From: DASXYG01 sp036502625
Lineage (GTDB): Bacteria; Actinomycetota; Actinomycetes; Streptosporangiales; Streptosporangiaceae
Reading direction: 5' to 3'
NCBI GenBank assembly: GCA_036502625.1
Contig: DASXYG010000005.1
Coordinates: 74,863-138,862 of the forward strand
DNA: 64,000 bases
In this document: positions 17,183 through 26,173 of the stretch, one piece after another
How the letters are laid out: each line of letters opens with the position of its first letter
How positions within the stretch are numbered: the first letter of the stretch is position 1
Program-made: the position numbers and the translations under genes
The notes under the pieces: generated by a model
Seen by the model: the letters and a program-made list of their open reading frames with translations, nothing else
Databases searched by the model: none
What the model was told of the DNA's origin: nothing

Positions 17183-19720
17183 TTACGCGTCGGCGGTGCG
17201 GTCGCGGTCCTGGGCGCGCAGGGCGCGGTCCATGCCGTCGCGGCCCTCGGCGAGCAGGCGGCGCAGCGCCGCGGGCGGCGAGTTGCGGGCCATGTAGTCG
17301 TCGGTGAGCGCGATCGTGCGCGGGTCGATGACCGCGGACGGGTACGCCACCTCGGCGAAGAACTGCGCCATGTCGGAGGTCCAGGTCTCCCAGATTCCGG
17401 CGACCGCCTCGAAGTACTTCTCGACGTACGGCCTCAGGAGGTCGGGGCGCTCGAAGTCGACGAAGCCGAGCAGCGTGGCGCGGAAGACCGCGTTCGCGAT
17501 GTTCGGGCCGTCGAGGATGCGCGCCCAGGCGGCGGCCTTGCCCTCGGGGGTCGGGATCGCGGCGCGGCACGTGGCGGCGCGGCGCTCGCCGGTGGCCGTG
17601 GCGTCGCGCTCGAGCTCGGCGTCGATCTCGGCGGGCCCGGCGGCGCCGCGGCCGACCAGGCGGTGCAGCAGGGTCCAGCGGAGGTCGGCGTCGATCGCGA
17701 GGCCGTCGATGGACGCGTCGCCGTCGAGCAGGCCGCGCAGCAGAGCCAGGTGCTCATCGGAGATGGCCACGCCGGCGAAGGCGTTGGTGTAGGCCAACTG
17801 GAGGTCGCCGCCGGGCTCGGCCTCGCGGATCAGCGCGGCGAGCGCGTCGGCCAGGTAGCGGGTGCCCTCGTCGTGCCACGCGGGATCGGTGTACTGCAGG
17901 AGGGCCATGCGGGCCTGGCGCAGGAGCGTCTGCGCCACCATGACGTCGGTGACGCCGCGGATGCCGGACACGACGAGCCGTACGTAGTCGCGGGCGGGCA
18001 TCTCCGCGTCGCGGCACATGTCCCACGCGGCGGACCAGGCGAGGGCGCGCGGCAGCGACTCGCGGATCTCGCCGATGCCGGTGACCAGCGTCTCCAGCGA
18101 CCGCGGGTCGAGCCGGACCTTGGCGTACGAGAGGTCGTCGTCGTTGACCAGCACGAGGTCGGGCTGCTTCTCGCCGACCAGCTCGGGCACCTCGGTACGG
18201 GCGTCGGAGACGTCGAGCTCGACGCGCCGCCGCCGGACGATGCCCTCGGTGGTGCGGTCGTAGAGCCCGATCGCGATGCGGTGGGTGCGCAGTGTCGGGT
18301 GGTCGCTCGGCGCGGACTGCTCGACGACGAACGCGCCGAAGTTCCCCTCGGCGTCGACCTCGAAGACCGGCCGCAGGGTGTTCACCCCGGCGGTCTCCAG
18401 CCACTCCTTCGACCACGAGGTGAGGTCGCGGCCCGAGGTCTCCTCCAGCGCCGAAAGGAGGTCGGCGAGCTCAGTGTTCGACCAGGCGTGGCGGGAGAAG
18501 TAGTCGCGCACGCCGGAGAGGAACTCGTCCTTCCCGACGTAGGCGACTAGCTGCTTCAGCACCGACGCGCCCTTGGCGTAGGTGATGCCGTCGAAGTTGA
18601 CCTCGACGGCTTTGATGTCGACGATGTCGGCCGCAATGGGGTGGGTCGACGGGAGCTGGTCCTGGCGGTAGGCCCACGCCTTCTCGACGTTGGCGAAGGT
18701 CGTCCACGCGCTCGTCCAGCGGGTGGCCTCGGACTGGCACAGCGCCGCCATGTACGTCGCGAACGACTCGTTCAGCCAGAGGTCGTCCCACCAGCGCATG
18801 GTGACGAGGTCGCCGAACCACATGTGCGCCATCTCGTGGAGGATCGTCTCGGCGCGGCGCTCGCGCGGCGCGTCGGTGACCCGCGAGCGGAAGATGTAGT
18901 CCTCGAGGATGGTCACGCAGCCGGCGTTCTCCATGGCGCCCGCGTTGAACTCCGGCACGAAGAGCTGGTCGTACTTCGCGAACGGGTACTTCATGCCGAA
19001 CGTGCGCTGGAAGAACTCGAAGCCCTGCTTGGTGACCTGGAGGATCTCCTCGGGGTCGAGGTGCTCGGCGAGCGAGGCGCGGCAGTAGACGCCGAGCGGG
19101 ATGCCGTCGTACTCGTCGCGGACGACGTGGTAGTTGCCGGCGACGAGGGCCGTGATGTACGGCGAGATGCGGGGGGTGGGCGGGAAGACCCAGGTGGCCT
19201 TGCCGGGGCCGGCCGGGCGCGGCGGCTCGGCGGGGGAGTTCGACACGACCTCCCAGTCGTCCGGAGCCGTGACCGTGAGCTGGAACGTGGCCTTGAGGTC
19301 GGGCTGGTCGAAGCAGGCGTACATCCGGTGGGCGTCGGCGGTCTCGAACTGCGAGTGCAGGTAGACCTTGCCGTCGACCGGGTCGACGAAGCGGTGCAGG
19401 CCCTCGCCGGTGCGCATGAACGCGGCCCCGGCTACCACCCGCAGCTCGTTGTCGGCCGCGAGCCCGGGCAGGAGCACCCGCTCGCCGTCGAACACCTCGT
19501 CGGGGTCGAGATGGCGCCCGTTGAGCACCACGCTGCGCACCCGGGGCGCGGTGATGTCGATGAACGTGCCGGCGCCCGGCTCGGAACAGCGGAACCTGAC
19601 CACGCTGACCGAGTCGAAGATGCCGTCTTCGGCCGTCAGGTCGAGCTCGACCGTGTACGAGTCGACATCGAGCACCCGGGCCCGTTCCCGCGCATCGTCG
19701 CGCGTGAGATTCCCCGCCAC
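17183..19720 (-). CDS. pepN: Aminopeptidase N (M1 family)
   Basis: 845-residue zinc aminopeptidase that removes N-terminal residues from peptides in the cytoplasm. The exopeptidase motif GAMENAG and the zinc site HEMAHMWFGDLVTMRWWDD (HExxH, with the distal Glu in LNESFATY) are present, followed by the helical ERAP1-like C-terminal domain. GTG at 19720 is chosen because AGGGAAAGG lies just upstream and the protein then starts AGNLTRDDARERA, as in actinobacterial PepN; the frame stays open to 20002 but would cross the neighbour's promoter. It shares a 159-bp divergent promoter region with the Rv2466c-like gene. Confidence 0.96.
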   Translation of the reverse strand: MAGNLTRDDARERARVLDVDSYTVELDLTAEDGIFDSVSVVRFRCSEPGAGTFIDITAPRVRSVVLNGRHLDPDEVFDGERVLLPGLAADNELRVVAGAAFMRTGEGLHRFVDPVDGKVYLHSQFETADAHRMYACFDQPDLKATFQLTVTAPDDWEVVSNSPAEPPRPAGPGKATWVFPPTPRISPYITALVAGNYHVVRDEYDGIPLGVYCRASLAEHLDPEEILQVTKQGFEFFQRTFGMKYPFAKYDQLFVPEFNAGAMENAGCVTILEDYIFRSRVTDAPRERRAETILHEMAHMWFGDLVTMRWWDDLWLNESFATYMAALCQSEATRWTSAWTTFANVEKAWAYRQDQLPSTHPIAADIVDIKAVEVNFDGITYAKGASVLKQLVAYVGKDEFLSGVRDYFSRHAWSNTELADLLSALEETSGRDLTSWSKEWLETAGVNTLRPVFEVDAEGNFGAFVVEQSAPSDHPTLRTHRIAIGLYDRTTEGIVRRRRVELDVSDARTEVPELVGEKQPDLVLVNDDDLSYAKVRLDPRSLETLVTGIGEIRESLPRALAWSAAWDMCRDAEMPARDYVRLVVSGIRGVTDVMVAQTLLRQARMALLQYTDPAWHDEGTRYLADALAALIREAEPGGDLQLAYTNAFAGVAISDEHLALLRGLLDGDASIDGLAIDADLRWTLLHRLVGRGAAGPAEIDAELERDATATGERRAATCRAAIPTPEGKAAAWARILDGPNIANAVFRATLLGFVDFERPDLLRPYVEKYFEAVAGIWETWTSDMAQFFAEVAYPSAVIDPRTIALTDDYMARNSPPAALRRLLAEGRDGMDRALRAQDRDRTADA

Positions 19721-19841
19721 GTGCCAGTCCTTTCCCTGCAATCCGCCTGTGCCTGCCGGGGGCCGTGACGGATTGTCATCGCCCCCCTGTGAGGCATCCT
19801 TCCATGCGCGAGGGCCGGAATGCCGGTCCGCATCCGCCGGT

Positions 19842-19850
19842 TGTGGATAA
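19842..19850 (-). promoter_or_regulatory. Perfect DnaA box (TTATCCACA)
   Basis: TGTGGATAA on the + strand, the exact reverse complement of the DnaA consensus box. It lies in the divergent promoter region of pepN and the Rv2466c-like gene, 29 bases before the latter's GTG. One of three such boxes in this window, all in divergent promoters. Confidence 0.6.
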
Positions 19851-19879
19851 CCACATGACCCCGTACGAGGAGGCCCCGC

Positions 19880-20497
19880 GTGTCCGCAGACGAACGCACG
19901 CCCGTTGACTTCTGGTTCGACCCCCTGTGCCCCTGGGCCTGGATCACCTCGCGCTGGATGCTGGAGGTCGAGCAGGTACGTTCCGTACGCACCCATTGGC
20001 ACGTGATGAGCCTATCCGTGCTGAACCAGGGCCGCGATGATCTTCCCGAGCGCTACCAGGAACTGATGGCGTCCGGCTGGGGCCCCGTCCGCGTGTGCAT
20101 CGCCGCCGAGCAGGCGCACGGCCCCGAGGTGCTCGGCGCGCTCTACACCGCGCTCGGCAACCGCTTCCACCTGGAGAAGAAGCCGCGCGACCGGGAGACG
20201 ATCGTCGAGGCGCTCGCCGAGGCGGGGCTGCCGGAGTCGCTGGCCGACGCCATGGACTCCACCGAGTACGACGAGGCGCTGGTGAAGTCCCACCACGAGG
20301 GCATGGACCCCGTCGGGTTCGAGGTGGGCACCCCGGTGATCCACGTCGCCGACACCGCGTTCTTCGGCCCCGTGGTGACGCCGATCCCGCGCGGCGAGGC
20401 GGCCGGCAAGCTGTGGGACGGCGTACGGCTGGTGGCGGAGACCGACGGCTTCTTCGAGCTGAAGCGCACCCGCACCCGCGACCCGATCTTCGACTGA
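19880..20497 (+). CDS. Rv2466c-like (mycothiol-dependent nitroreductase family) thioredoxin-fold protein
   Basis: 205 residues of the DsbA/2-hydroxychromene isomerase-like fold. It matches the mycobacterial Rv2466c family: DFWFDPLCPWAWITSRW near the N-terminus, EQVRSVRTHWHVMSLSVLN, and a cis-Pro loop VGTPVIHV. In Rv2466c the active site is CPWC; here it reads CPWA, so only one cysteine remains and a two-thiol disulfide cycle is excluded. A mixed disulfide with mycothiol is still possible. GTG at 19880 follows GAGGAGG. A DnaA box lies 29 bases upstream. Confidence 0.85.
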   Translation: MSADERTPVDFWFDPLCPWAWITSRWMLEVEQVRSVRTHWHVMSLSVLNQGRDDLPERYQELMASGWGPVRVCIAAEQAHGPEVLGALYTALGNRFHLEKKPRDRETIVEALAEAGLPESLADAMDSTEYDEALVKSHHEGMDPVGFEVGTPVIHVADTAFFGPVVTPIPRGEAAGKLWDGVRLVAETDGFFELKRTRTRDPIFD

Positions 20498-20538
20498 CAC
20501 CGCGCCGTCCGCGCGGCGGCTGCTACAACGGGGGTGTG

Positions 20539-20697
20539 ATGAACGGCCCTGACCACGACCGCGAGGTCGTGCTCGACGACGACATACCGGTGCTGCCCGA
20601 CCAGACGTCCGACGACACGGACACCGGCTGGGGCGAATGGCGGGGCGAGGAGTCCGACGACGACCGCCTCCTCGCCGACCGGCCGCCGCACTGGTGA
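20539..20697 (+). CDS. Small acidic conserved-looking protein
   Basis: 52 residues, very acidic: EVVLDDDIPVLPDQTSDDTD, then GWGEWRG, and a final LLADRPPHW. I recall similar short proteins with the DDIPVLPDQT core and an RPPHW end from other actinomycetes, and the codon pattern is coding-like. ATG at 20539 (a GTG directly precedes it). Function unknown; it lies between the Rv2466c-like gene and the XRE regulator on the same strand. Confidence 0.6.
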   Translation: MNGPDHDREVVLDDDIPVLPDQTSDDTDTGWGEWRGEESDDDRLLADRPPHW

Positions 20698-20764
20698 CGT
20701 ACGGGGACCGGGGCGGCCGCGACGGCGCCCCGGTCCGGCCGTGCCCGGACGACAGGAGGGCGAC

Positions 20765-21598
20765 ATGAACCGGCGCGCGGAGCTGCGCGACTTCCTGCGG
20801 ACCCGGCGGGCCAGGCTGACCCCGGCCGACGTCGGCATGCCGGACGCCGGGCGGCGGCGCACCCCGGGGCTGCGCCGCGAGGAGGTCGCCGTCATCGCGG
20901 GCGTCGGGGTGTCCTGGTACACGTGGCTGGAGCAGGGCCGCGACATCAAGGCGTCGGGCGCCGTGCTGGATGCGATCGCCCGCGCGCTGCGGCTCGACGC
21001 CGTCGAGCGCGAGCACCTCTACCTCCTCGCCGGGCTGAACCCGCCGGTGGACGACGGCGGCGAGCAGCGTCCTGGGGTGCCGCCCGAGCTGCGGCGGGTC
21101 CTCGACGCCTGGTCGCCGCGCCCGGCCTACATCCGCGACCGCTACTGGAACTTCATCGCGGTCAACGACGCCGCGCGCGCCGTGTACGGCTTCCGCGAGA
21201 CCGACCACAACTGGCTGGTCACGTACTTCACCAACGCCCGCTACCGCGGCATGCACACCCACTGGACGACCGCGGCGGCCGAGATGGCGGCCCGGTTCCG
21301 CGCCGACGCCGCGCGCTTCCCCGACGACCCGGAGTTCGGCCGCATCGCCGACGACCTCATGACGGTCAGCGCGGAGTTCGCCGAGCTGTGGGCGCGCCAC
21401 GACGTCAGCCGCGGCCATCAGGCGGTGAAGACGCTGACGCACCCGGACGTCGGCGAGCTGGTCTTCGAGGCGACGCTGTTCCCCGTGCCAGGGCGTCCTG
21501 GGCAGCACCTCATCCTCCAGAACCCGCTTCCCGGCACCGGCACCGAGGAGGCGCTGGAGCGGCTGGCCGCGAGCCTGGTGGTGGCACACCCAGGATGA
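20765..21598 (+). CDS. XRE-family regulator with MmyB-like ligand-binding domain
   Basis: 277 residues. The N-terminal helix-turn-helix reads RRTPGLRREEVAVIAGVGVSWYTWLEQG (partly quoted), a form typical of the actinobacterial MmyB group. The C-terminal domain (DRYWNFIAVNDAARAVYGF onward) is the PAS-like MmyB ligand domain, which binds fatty-acyl-like ligands in solved structures. ATG at 20765 follows GACAGGAGGGCGAC. It is followed 43 bp later by an aldo/keto reductase, the arrangement usual for this regulator class, so that gene is the likely target. Confidence 0.88.
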   Translation: MNRRAELRDFLRTRRARLTPADVGMPDAGRRRTPGLRREEVAVIAGVGVSWYTWLEQGRDIKASGAVLDAIARALRLDAVEREHLYLLAGLNPPVDDGGEQRPGVPPELRRVLDAWSPRPAYIRDRYWNFIAVNDAARAVYGFRETDHNWLVTYFTNARYRGMHTHWTTAAAEMAARFRADAARFPDDPEFGRIADDLMTVSAEFAELWARHDVSRGHQAVKTLTHPDVGELVFEATLFPVPGRPGQHLILQNPLPGTGTEEALERLAASLVVAHPG

Positions 21599-21641
21599 GC
21601 CGTGTCTGTCAGGGCGCGCGGCGGCCCGGCAGGATCGGGGC

Positions 21642-22607
21642 ATGAGCAACGACGCACGCGTTCCCACCCGTACGTTCGCCGGCCGTCCCGTGGGCGCGGT
21701 GGGCCTCGGCTGCATGGGGATGAGCTGGGCCTATTCCGCTGCCGATCGCGATGACGAGGCGTCGGCCGCGGTGATCCGCGAGGCGCTCGACCTCGGCGTG
21801 ACCTTCCTCGACACGGCGCAGCGGTACGGCTACGGCGAGAACGAGTCCCTGGTGGGCCGGGCGCTGCGCGGCCGCCGCGACGAGGCGGTGCTGGCCACGA
21901 AGACGGGGCTGGAGCTCGACCGGTCCAGCCCGTACGGCATGAGGTTCAACGGGACGCCCGAGTTCGTGCGGGGATCCGCTGATGAGAGCCTGCGCCGCCT
22001 GGGCACCGACGTCATCGACCTGTACTACCTGCACCGTACGGACCCGGACGTGCCGCTCGCCGAGACGTGGGGCGCGATGGCCGAGCTGGTCGACGCCGGG
22101 AAGGTGCGCCGCCTCGGCCTGTCCGAGGTGACCGTGGCGCAGGCCGCCGAGGCGCACGCGATCCACCCGGTAGCCGCGATCCAGTCCGAGCTGTCCCTGT
22201 GGAGCCGCGAGCCGCTGGACGAGGTGCTCGGGTGGTGCGAGTCCAACGGAGCCGCGTTCGTGGCGTACTCACCCCTCGGCCGCGGCTTCCTGACCGGCGC
22301 GTACACCACGAACGACTTCGACGAGGCCGACTTCCGGGGCGGGAACCCGCGCTTCCAGGAGGAGGCGCTCCGGGCGAACCTCCGCATCGTCGACGTCGTG
22401 AAGGCGGTAGCCGCCCGCCGCAACGCGACCCCGGCCCAGATAGCCATCGCCTGGACCCTCGCTCAAGGCCCCCACGTCCTCCCCATCCCCGGCACCAAGA
22501 GATCCCGCTACCTCAGGGACAACGCGTCATCCGCGACGCTCTCCCTGACCAAGGACGACCTCACCGAGCTCGACGCCGTACCGGCCGCGGTCGGCAGCCG
22601 CTACTGA
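21642..22607 (+). CDS. Aldo/keto reductase
   Basis: 321 residues of the NADPH-dependent AKR superfamily (AKR13-like). The catalytic tetrad is recognisable: Asp and Tyr in FLDTAQRYGYGENE, Lys in VLATKTG, His in YYLHRTDP. C-terminal IPGTKRSRYLRDN binds the NADPH phosphate. The MGMS segment (LGCMGMSWAYS) is typical of the group. It reduces aldehydes or ketones; the natural substrate is unknown. Directly downstream of the XRE/MmyB regulator and probably controlled by it. Confidence 0.9.
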   Translation: MSNDARVPTRTFAGRPVGAVGLGCMGMSWAYSAADRDDEASAAVIREALDLGVTFLDTAQRYGYGENESLVGRALRGRRDEAVLATKTGLELDRSSPYGMRFNGTPEFVRGSADESLRRLGTDVIDLYYLHRTDPDVPLAETWGAMAELVDAGKVRRLGLSEVTVAQAAEAHAIHPVAAIQSELSLWSREPLDEVLGWCESNGAAFVAYSPLGRGFLTGAYTTNDFDEADFRGGNPRFQEEALRANLRIVDVVKAVAARRNATPAQIAIAWTLAQGPHVLPIPGTKRSRYLRDNASSATLSLTKDDLTELDAVPAAVGSRY

Positions 22608-23101
22608 CACGGGGCTGGTTCGCTGGCCTCTGCCGCGCACCGAACGCCGCGCAGCAGAGGCCGCGCGGTGCGCGGAACAGAGGCCGGGTTGCGCGCGGAA
22701 CAGGGGGCGTGCTGCGCGCGCCGCAAAGGCCGTGCTCTATGCAGAAAGGCCGCGCTGCGCGCGCGGTTTTCCCCGCGTCTTGTGTGGGGCGTTTTCGTGG
22801 TTGGGCGCGGGGGCTTCGCTCTTGGGCGGGGTCGTTTGGGGGTTGCTCTAGGCCGGTCGCTCGGATGTGTCCGGCTGGGGGCGGTAGCTTCGCGGCCCGG
22901 CCTTGAATATGCGGGTCTGGGGGCGCGGGGGGTCAGTCGCGCGGAGCGCGGCCTTCGTGGTGGGCGGGGCCGCGCGACCTGTGGCTGGGCCTCGTGACCT
23001 GTGGCTGGGCCGCAGAGGTGCAGGGGTGGCGGGATCTGCGGGCCGGCCACAGGTGTGGGGCTCGCCGCGCGGGGCGTGGGCGGGCGGGGTGCCCGGGCTG
23101 G
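22608..23101. repeat. Gene-free 494-bp spacer with degenerate G-rich repeats
   Basis: No credible gene lies between the aldo/keto reductase and the convergent SDR gene. 22653-22765 holds about five imperfect units near GCGCGGAACAGAGGCCG (22-25 bp each). 22973-23016 holds a tandem pair of GACCTGTGGCTGGGCC at 22-bp spacing. The rest is G-rich on the + strand. Similar G-rich arrays occur at 54.8-55.4 and 63.3-64.0 kb. Confidence 0.6.
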
Positions 23102-23857
23102 TCAGGCGCCGCCGGTTTTGAGGATGCCGCCGTCGATCGGCAAGGTCTCGCCGGTGATCCAGGAGGCGCCCTCGGAGAGGAGGAAGCAGACGGCGCCGGC
23201 TACGTCCTCGGGGACGCCTAGGCGCTTCATTGGATATGCCGCGGCTACCTGTTCCTCGTTGTTGACGTAGAGGGCCTCGGCGAACTTTGTCTTGACCACC
23301 GCGGGGGCTACCGCGTTCACCCGTACGGACGGGGCCAGCTCTACGGAGAGCTGGGTCGTCAGGTTGATCAGGGCGGCCTTGCTGGCGCCGTACGCCGCGA
23401 TGAACGGCGACGACTTCAGGCCGGCGATCGACGCCACGTTGACGACCGCGCCGCCGTGCTCCTTCATCCAGCCGTGCCACGCGGCCTGGGTCATCGCCAG
23501 CGCCCCGACCACGTTGACCTGCATGACCTTCTCGACGGCCGAGGTCGGCGCGTCCATCAGCAGGCCGAAGATCGGATTGGTGCCGGCGTTGTTGACCAGC
23601 AGGTCCAGCGACCCGAAGCGGTCGATCACCTGCTTCGCGACCACTGGGGCGGCCTCGTAGTCGCCGGCGTGGGCGCTGATCGTCAGCAGCCGGTCGCCCG
23701 CGTCGAGCTGGGCGGCCGCCTCACGCAGCGTCTCCTCCTTGCGCGCGGTGATCGCCACGCGGGCGCCGCGCGCGAGCAGCTCGGCCGCGATGCCGAGGCC
23801 GATGCCCCGGCTGCCGCCGGTGACCAGCGCCGCCTTTCCCTTGAACTCCTCGCTCAC
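23102..23857 (-). CDS. SDR-family oxidoreductase
   Basis: 251 residues, classical short-chain dehydrogenase: TGGSRGIGLGIAAELL cofactor motif, LLVNNAGTNP, catalytic Ser in NVASIAG, YGASKAA (YxxxK), and PIDGGILKTGGA at the C-terminus. Last gene of a four-gene operon with two acyl-CoA dehydrogenases and another SDR, so a 3-hydroxyacyl-CoA or related alcohol is the likely substrate (inference). GTG at 23857 follows GAGGAG. Its 3' end borders the repeat-rich spacer. Confidence 0.9.
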   Translation of the reverse strand: MSEEFKGKAALVTGGSRGIGLGIAAELLARGARVAITARKEETLREAAAQLDAGDRLLTISAHAGDYEAAPVVAKQVIDRFGSLDLLVNNAGTNPIFGLLMDAPTSAVEKVMQVNVVGALAMTQAAWHGWMKEHGGAVVNVASIAGLKSSPFIAAYGASKAALINLTTQLSVELAPSVRVNAVAPAVVKTKFAEALYVNNEEQVAAAYPMKRLGVPEDVAGAVCFLLSEGASWITGETLPIDGGILKTGGA

Positions 23858-23874
23858 GCGATACTCCTCGCTCG

Positions 23875-24945
23875 TTACGCCGGGGCCAGATCGACCAGTG
23901 CGGCAAGGGCGGCGCGGTGGCGGTCGGCGGTGCCGAGCGCGATCGAGTCGGCCTTGGCGCGCTTGAGATACAGGTGGGCCGGGTGCTCCCAGGTGAAGCC
24001 GATGCCGCCGTGCATCTGGACGCACTCCTCGGCGGCCGTCACCACGACCTCCGAGGTGTACGCCTGGGCCAGTGCCACGGCGACGGGGGCGTCCGGGTCG
24101 TCGTCGGCCACGCACGACGCGGCGTACCTGGCGACGGCGCGCGCCTGGGAGACGGCGCCGTACAGGTCGGCCAGCCGGTGCTTCAGCGCCTGGTACGACC
24201 CGATGGCGCGGCCGAACTGGTGGCGCTCCTTGACGTACGCGATCGTCGTGTTCAGGCAGTGCTCGGCCAGGCCGAGCTGTTCGGCGGCCAGCATGGCGCC
24301 GCCCACGGCCAGCGCCCGCGCCACGGCGTCCGTGCCGTCGGCGATCCTCCGCCCGGAGGCGCCGTCGAGGGTGATGTCGGTCAGCCGCCGGGTCATGTCC
24401 AGCGACACGACCGGTGTACGGGTGACGTCCGACGCGTCCACCAGGTAGAGGCCGTCGGCGGCCGGCACCAGCAGCGCGTCGGCGTGGCCCGCGTCGGCCA
24501 CGCTGGTGACGGTACCGGTAAGCGTGCCGTCCTCGGCCTGTACGGTCGGCGCGTACGAGTCGGGCATCGCGGTCAGCGGCACCGCCAGCGTCACGATCTT
24601 CTCGCCGGACGCCGCGGCCTCCAGCGTCTCCGCGTCGCCCGCGGCCAGCAGCGCGGCCGTGCCGAGCACCGCGCTGCCGAGGAACGGCACCGGCGTGACC
24701 GCACGGCCGAGCTCCTCGGCGACCACGGCCGTCTCACGCCAGGTGGCGCCCGCCCCGCCGCGCTCCTCGGGAACCGGCAGCCCGGCGCAGCCCAGGTCGG
24801 TGGCCAGCGTGCGCCACAGCTTGAGGTCGGTGTTGTCGGCGTCCTCGATGTGCGCGAGCACGGCGGACGCCGGGGCGCGCTCGTCGAGCAGCGCCCGCAC
24901 GCTCGCCCGCAGGTCGGTCTCGACGTCGGTGTACAGCAGGTTCAT
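23875..24945 (-). CDS. Acyl-CoA dehydrogenase, shorter subunit
   Basis: 356 residues of the FAD-dependent acyl-CoA dehydrogenase fold: N-terminal helices, RERHQFGRAIGSYQALKHRL in part (KERHQFGRAIGSYQ) and the C-terminal QMHGGIGFTWEHPAHLYLKR, where the FAD-binding segment is typical. Its ATG (24945) overlaps the stop of the upstream acyl-CoA dehydrogenase (ATGA), pointing to translational coupling. Adjacent unequal pairs of this kind form alpha2beta2 enzymes with one FAD site per dimer in mycobacterial steroid side-chain breakdown (FadE28-FadE29 type). Assignment as a heteromeric subunit is an inference. Confidence 0.88.
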   Translation of the reverse strand: MNLLYTDVETDLRASVRALLDERAPASAVLAHIEDADNTDLKLWRTLATDLGCAGLPVPEERGGAGATWRETAVVAEELGRAVTPVPFLGSAVLGTAALLAAGDAETLEAAASGEKIVTLAVPLTAMPDSYAPTVQAEDGTLTGTVTSVADAGHADALLVPAADGLYLVDASDVTRTPVVSLDMTRRLTDITLDGASGRRIADGTDAVARALAVGGAMLAAEQLGLAEHCLNTTIAYVKERHQFGRAIGSYQALKHRLADLYGAVSQARAVARYAASCVADDDPDAPVAVALAQAYTSEVVVTAAEECVQMHGGIGFTWEHPAHLYLKRAKADSIALGTADRHRAALAALVDLAPA

Positions 24946-26144
24946 CGCGGGAGGTCCTTCCAGGCGACGTCCTTGTCCACGCGGACCTCCGTGGGCAGGC
25001 CGAGTACGCGCTCGGCGATGATGTTGCGCATGACCTCCGAGGTGCCGCCCTCGATGGAGTTCCCCTTGGCGCGCAGGAACCGGAACCCGGGCGCACGCTT
25101 CGCGCCGAGCATGTCCGTACGCTCCGGGCGGCGCATCGTCCAGTCGTCGTACCGCAGCGCCTCCTCGCCGAGGAGCTCCATCTCCAGGCCGGAGATCTGC
25201 TGGTTCAGCCGGGCGAACGCCAGCTTGGCCGCCGACCCCTCGGGGCCCGGCTGCCCGGCCGTGAGCTGCTGGCGCAGCCGCTGACCGGTCAGCCGCGCCA
25301 CCTCGGCGTCCACCCACAGCTTCATGAGCGCCTCGTGCTTGCCGGGCGTGCGCAGCTCGGGACGCGCGCGCCACTCCTTGGCGGCGAACCCGATCATGCC
25401 GCCCTCGCGCGGCGCGGAGCCGCCGCCGATGGCCACCCGCTCGTTCATCAGCGTGGTCTGCGCGACCTTCCAGCCCTCGCCGACCGCGCCGAGCCGGTGC
25501 GCGTCGGGGATGCGGGCGTCGGTCATGAAGACCTCGTTGAACTCCGCCTCGCCGGTCATCTGCCGCAGCGGCCGCACCTCGACGCCCGGCTGCGTCATGT
25601 CGATCGCGAAGTACGTTAGGCCGCGGTGCTTCGGCACGTCCGGGTCCGTACGGGTCACCAGGATCGCCCAGCTCGCCTTGTGCGCCTGCGACGTCCACAC
25701 CTTCTGGCCGTTGACGACCCACTCGTCGCCGTCCGGCACGGCGCGGGTGGCCAGCGCGGCGAGGTCGGATCCGGCGCCCGGCTCGCTGAAGAGCTGGCAC
25801 CACACCTCCTCGCCGGTCCACAGCGGGCGCAGCCAGCGCTTCTTCAGGTCGTCCGAGGCGTACGCGAGGAGGGTGGGCGCGGCCATGCCGAGCCCGATGC
25901 CGATCCGCCGCGGGTCGTTGTCGGGCGCACCCGCCTTGGCGAACTCGGCGTCGACGGCCGGCTGGAGCGACCGCTCCAGGCCGAGGCCGCCGAGCCCCTC
26001 GGGGAAGTGCACCCACGCGAGCCCGGCGTCGTACCGGGCGCGCAGGAAGTCAAGCCGGTCCATGGCGGCCGGGTCGTGCTCGGCGAGGAACACCCGTACG
26101 CGCTCGCGCAGCGTCTCGGGGTCCGTGGGCGCCGGTGTGCTCAC
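24942..26144 (-). CDS. Acyl-CoA dehydrogenase, longer subunit
   Basis: 400 residues. Signatures include WCQLFSEPGAGSDLAALATR (FAD/substrate loop), GQKVWTSQAHKA, and the C-terminal KGNSIEGGTSEVMRNIIAERVLGLP. These mark the FadE-type dehydrogenases with atypical long acyl chains or ring substrates. GTG at 26144 follows GGAGGAG, closely spaced. It sits 29 bp behind the SDR at 26174-26935, and its stop overlaps the next dehydrogenase start. It probably forms a heteromer with that partner. Confidence 0.88.
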   Translation of the reverse strand: MSTPAPTDPETLRERVRVFLAEHDPAAMDRLDFLRARYDAGLAWVHFPEGLGGLGLERSLQPAVDAEFAKAGAPDNDPRRIGIGLGMAAPTLLAYASDDLKKRWLRPLWTGEEVWCQLFSEPGAGSDLAALATRAVPDGDEWVVNGQKVWTSQAHKASWAILVTRTDPDVPKHRGLTYFAIDMTQPGVEVRPLRQMTGEAEFNEVFMTDARIPDAHRLGAVGEGWKVAQTTLMNERVAIGGGSAPREGGMIGFAAKEWRARPELRTPGKHEALMKLWVDAEVARLTGQRLRQQLTAGQPGPEGSAAKLAFARLNQQISGLEMELLGEEALRYDDWTMRRPERTDMLGAKRAPGFRFLRAKGNSIEGGTSEVMRNIIAERVLGLPTEVRVDKDVAWKDLPR

Positions 26145-26173
26145 AGCTCCTCCAGGGGTCGGGCGGGACCGGC

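Noticed and set aside
19842..19850. Chromosomal replication origin
   Set aside because: Single DnaA boxes 20 kb apart, no cluster, and no dnaA, dnaN, gyrB or rpmH nearby.
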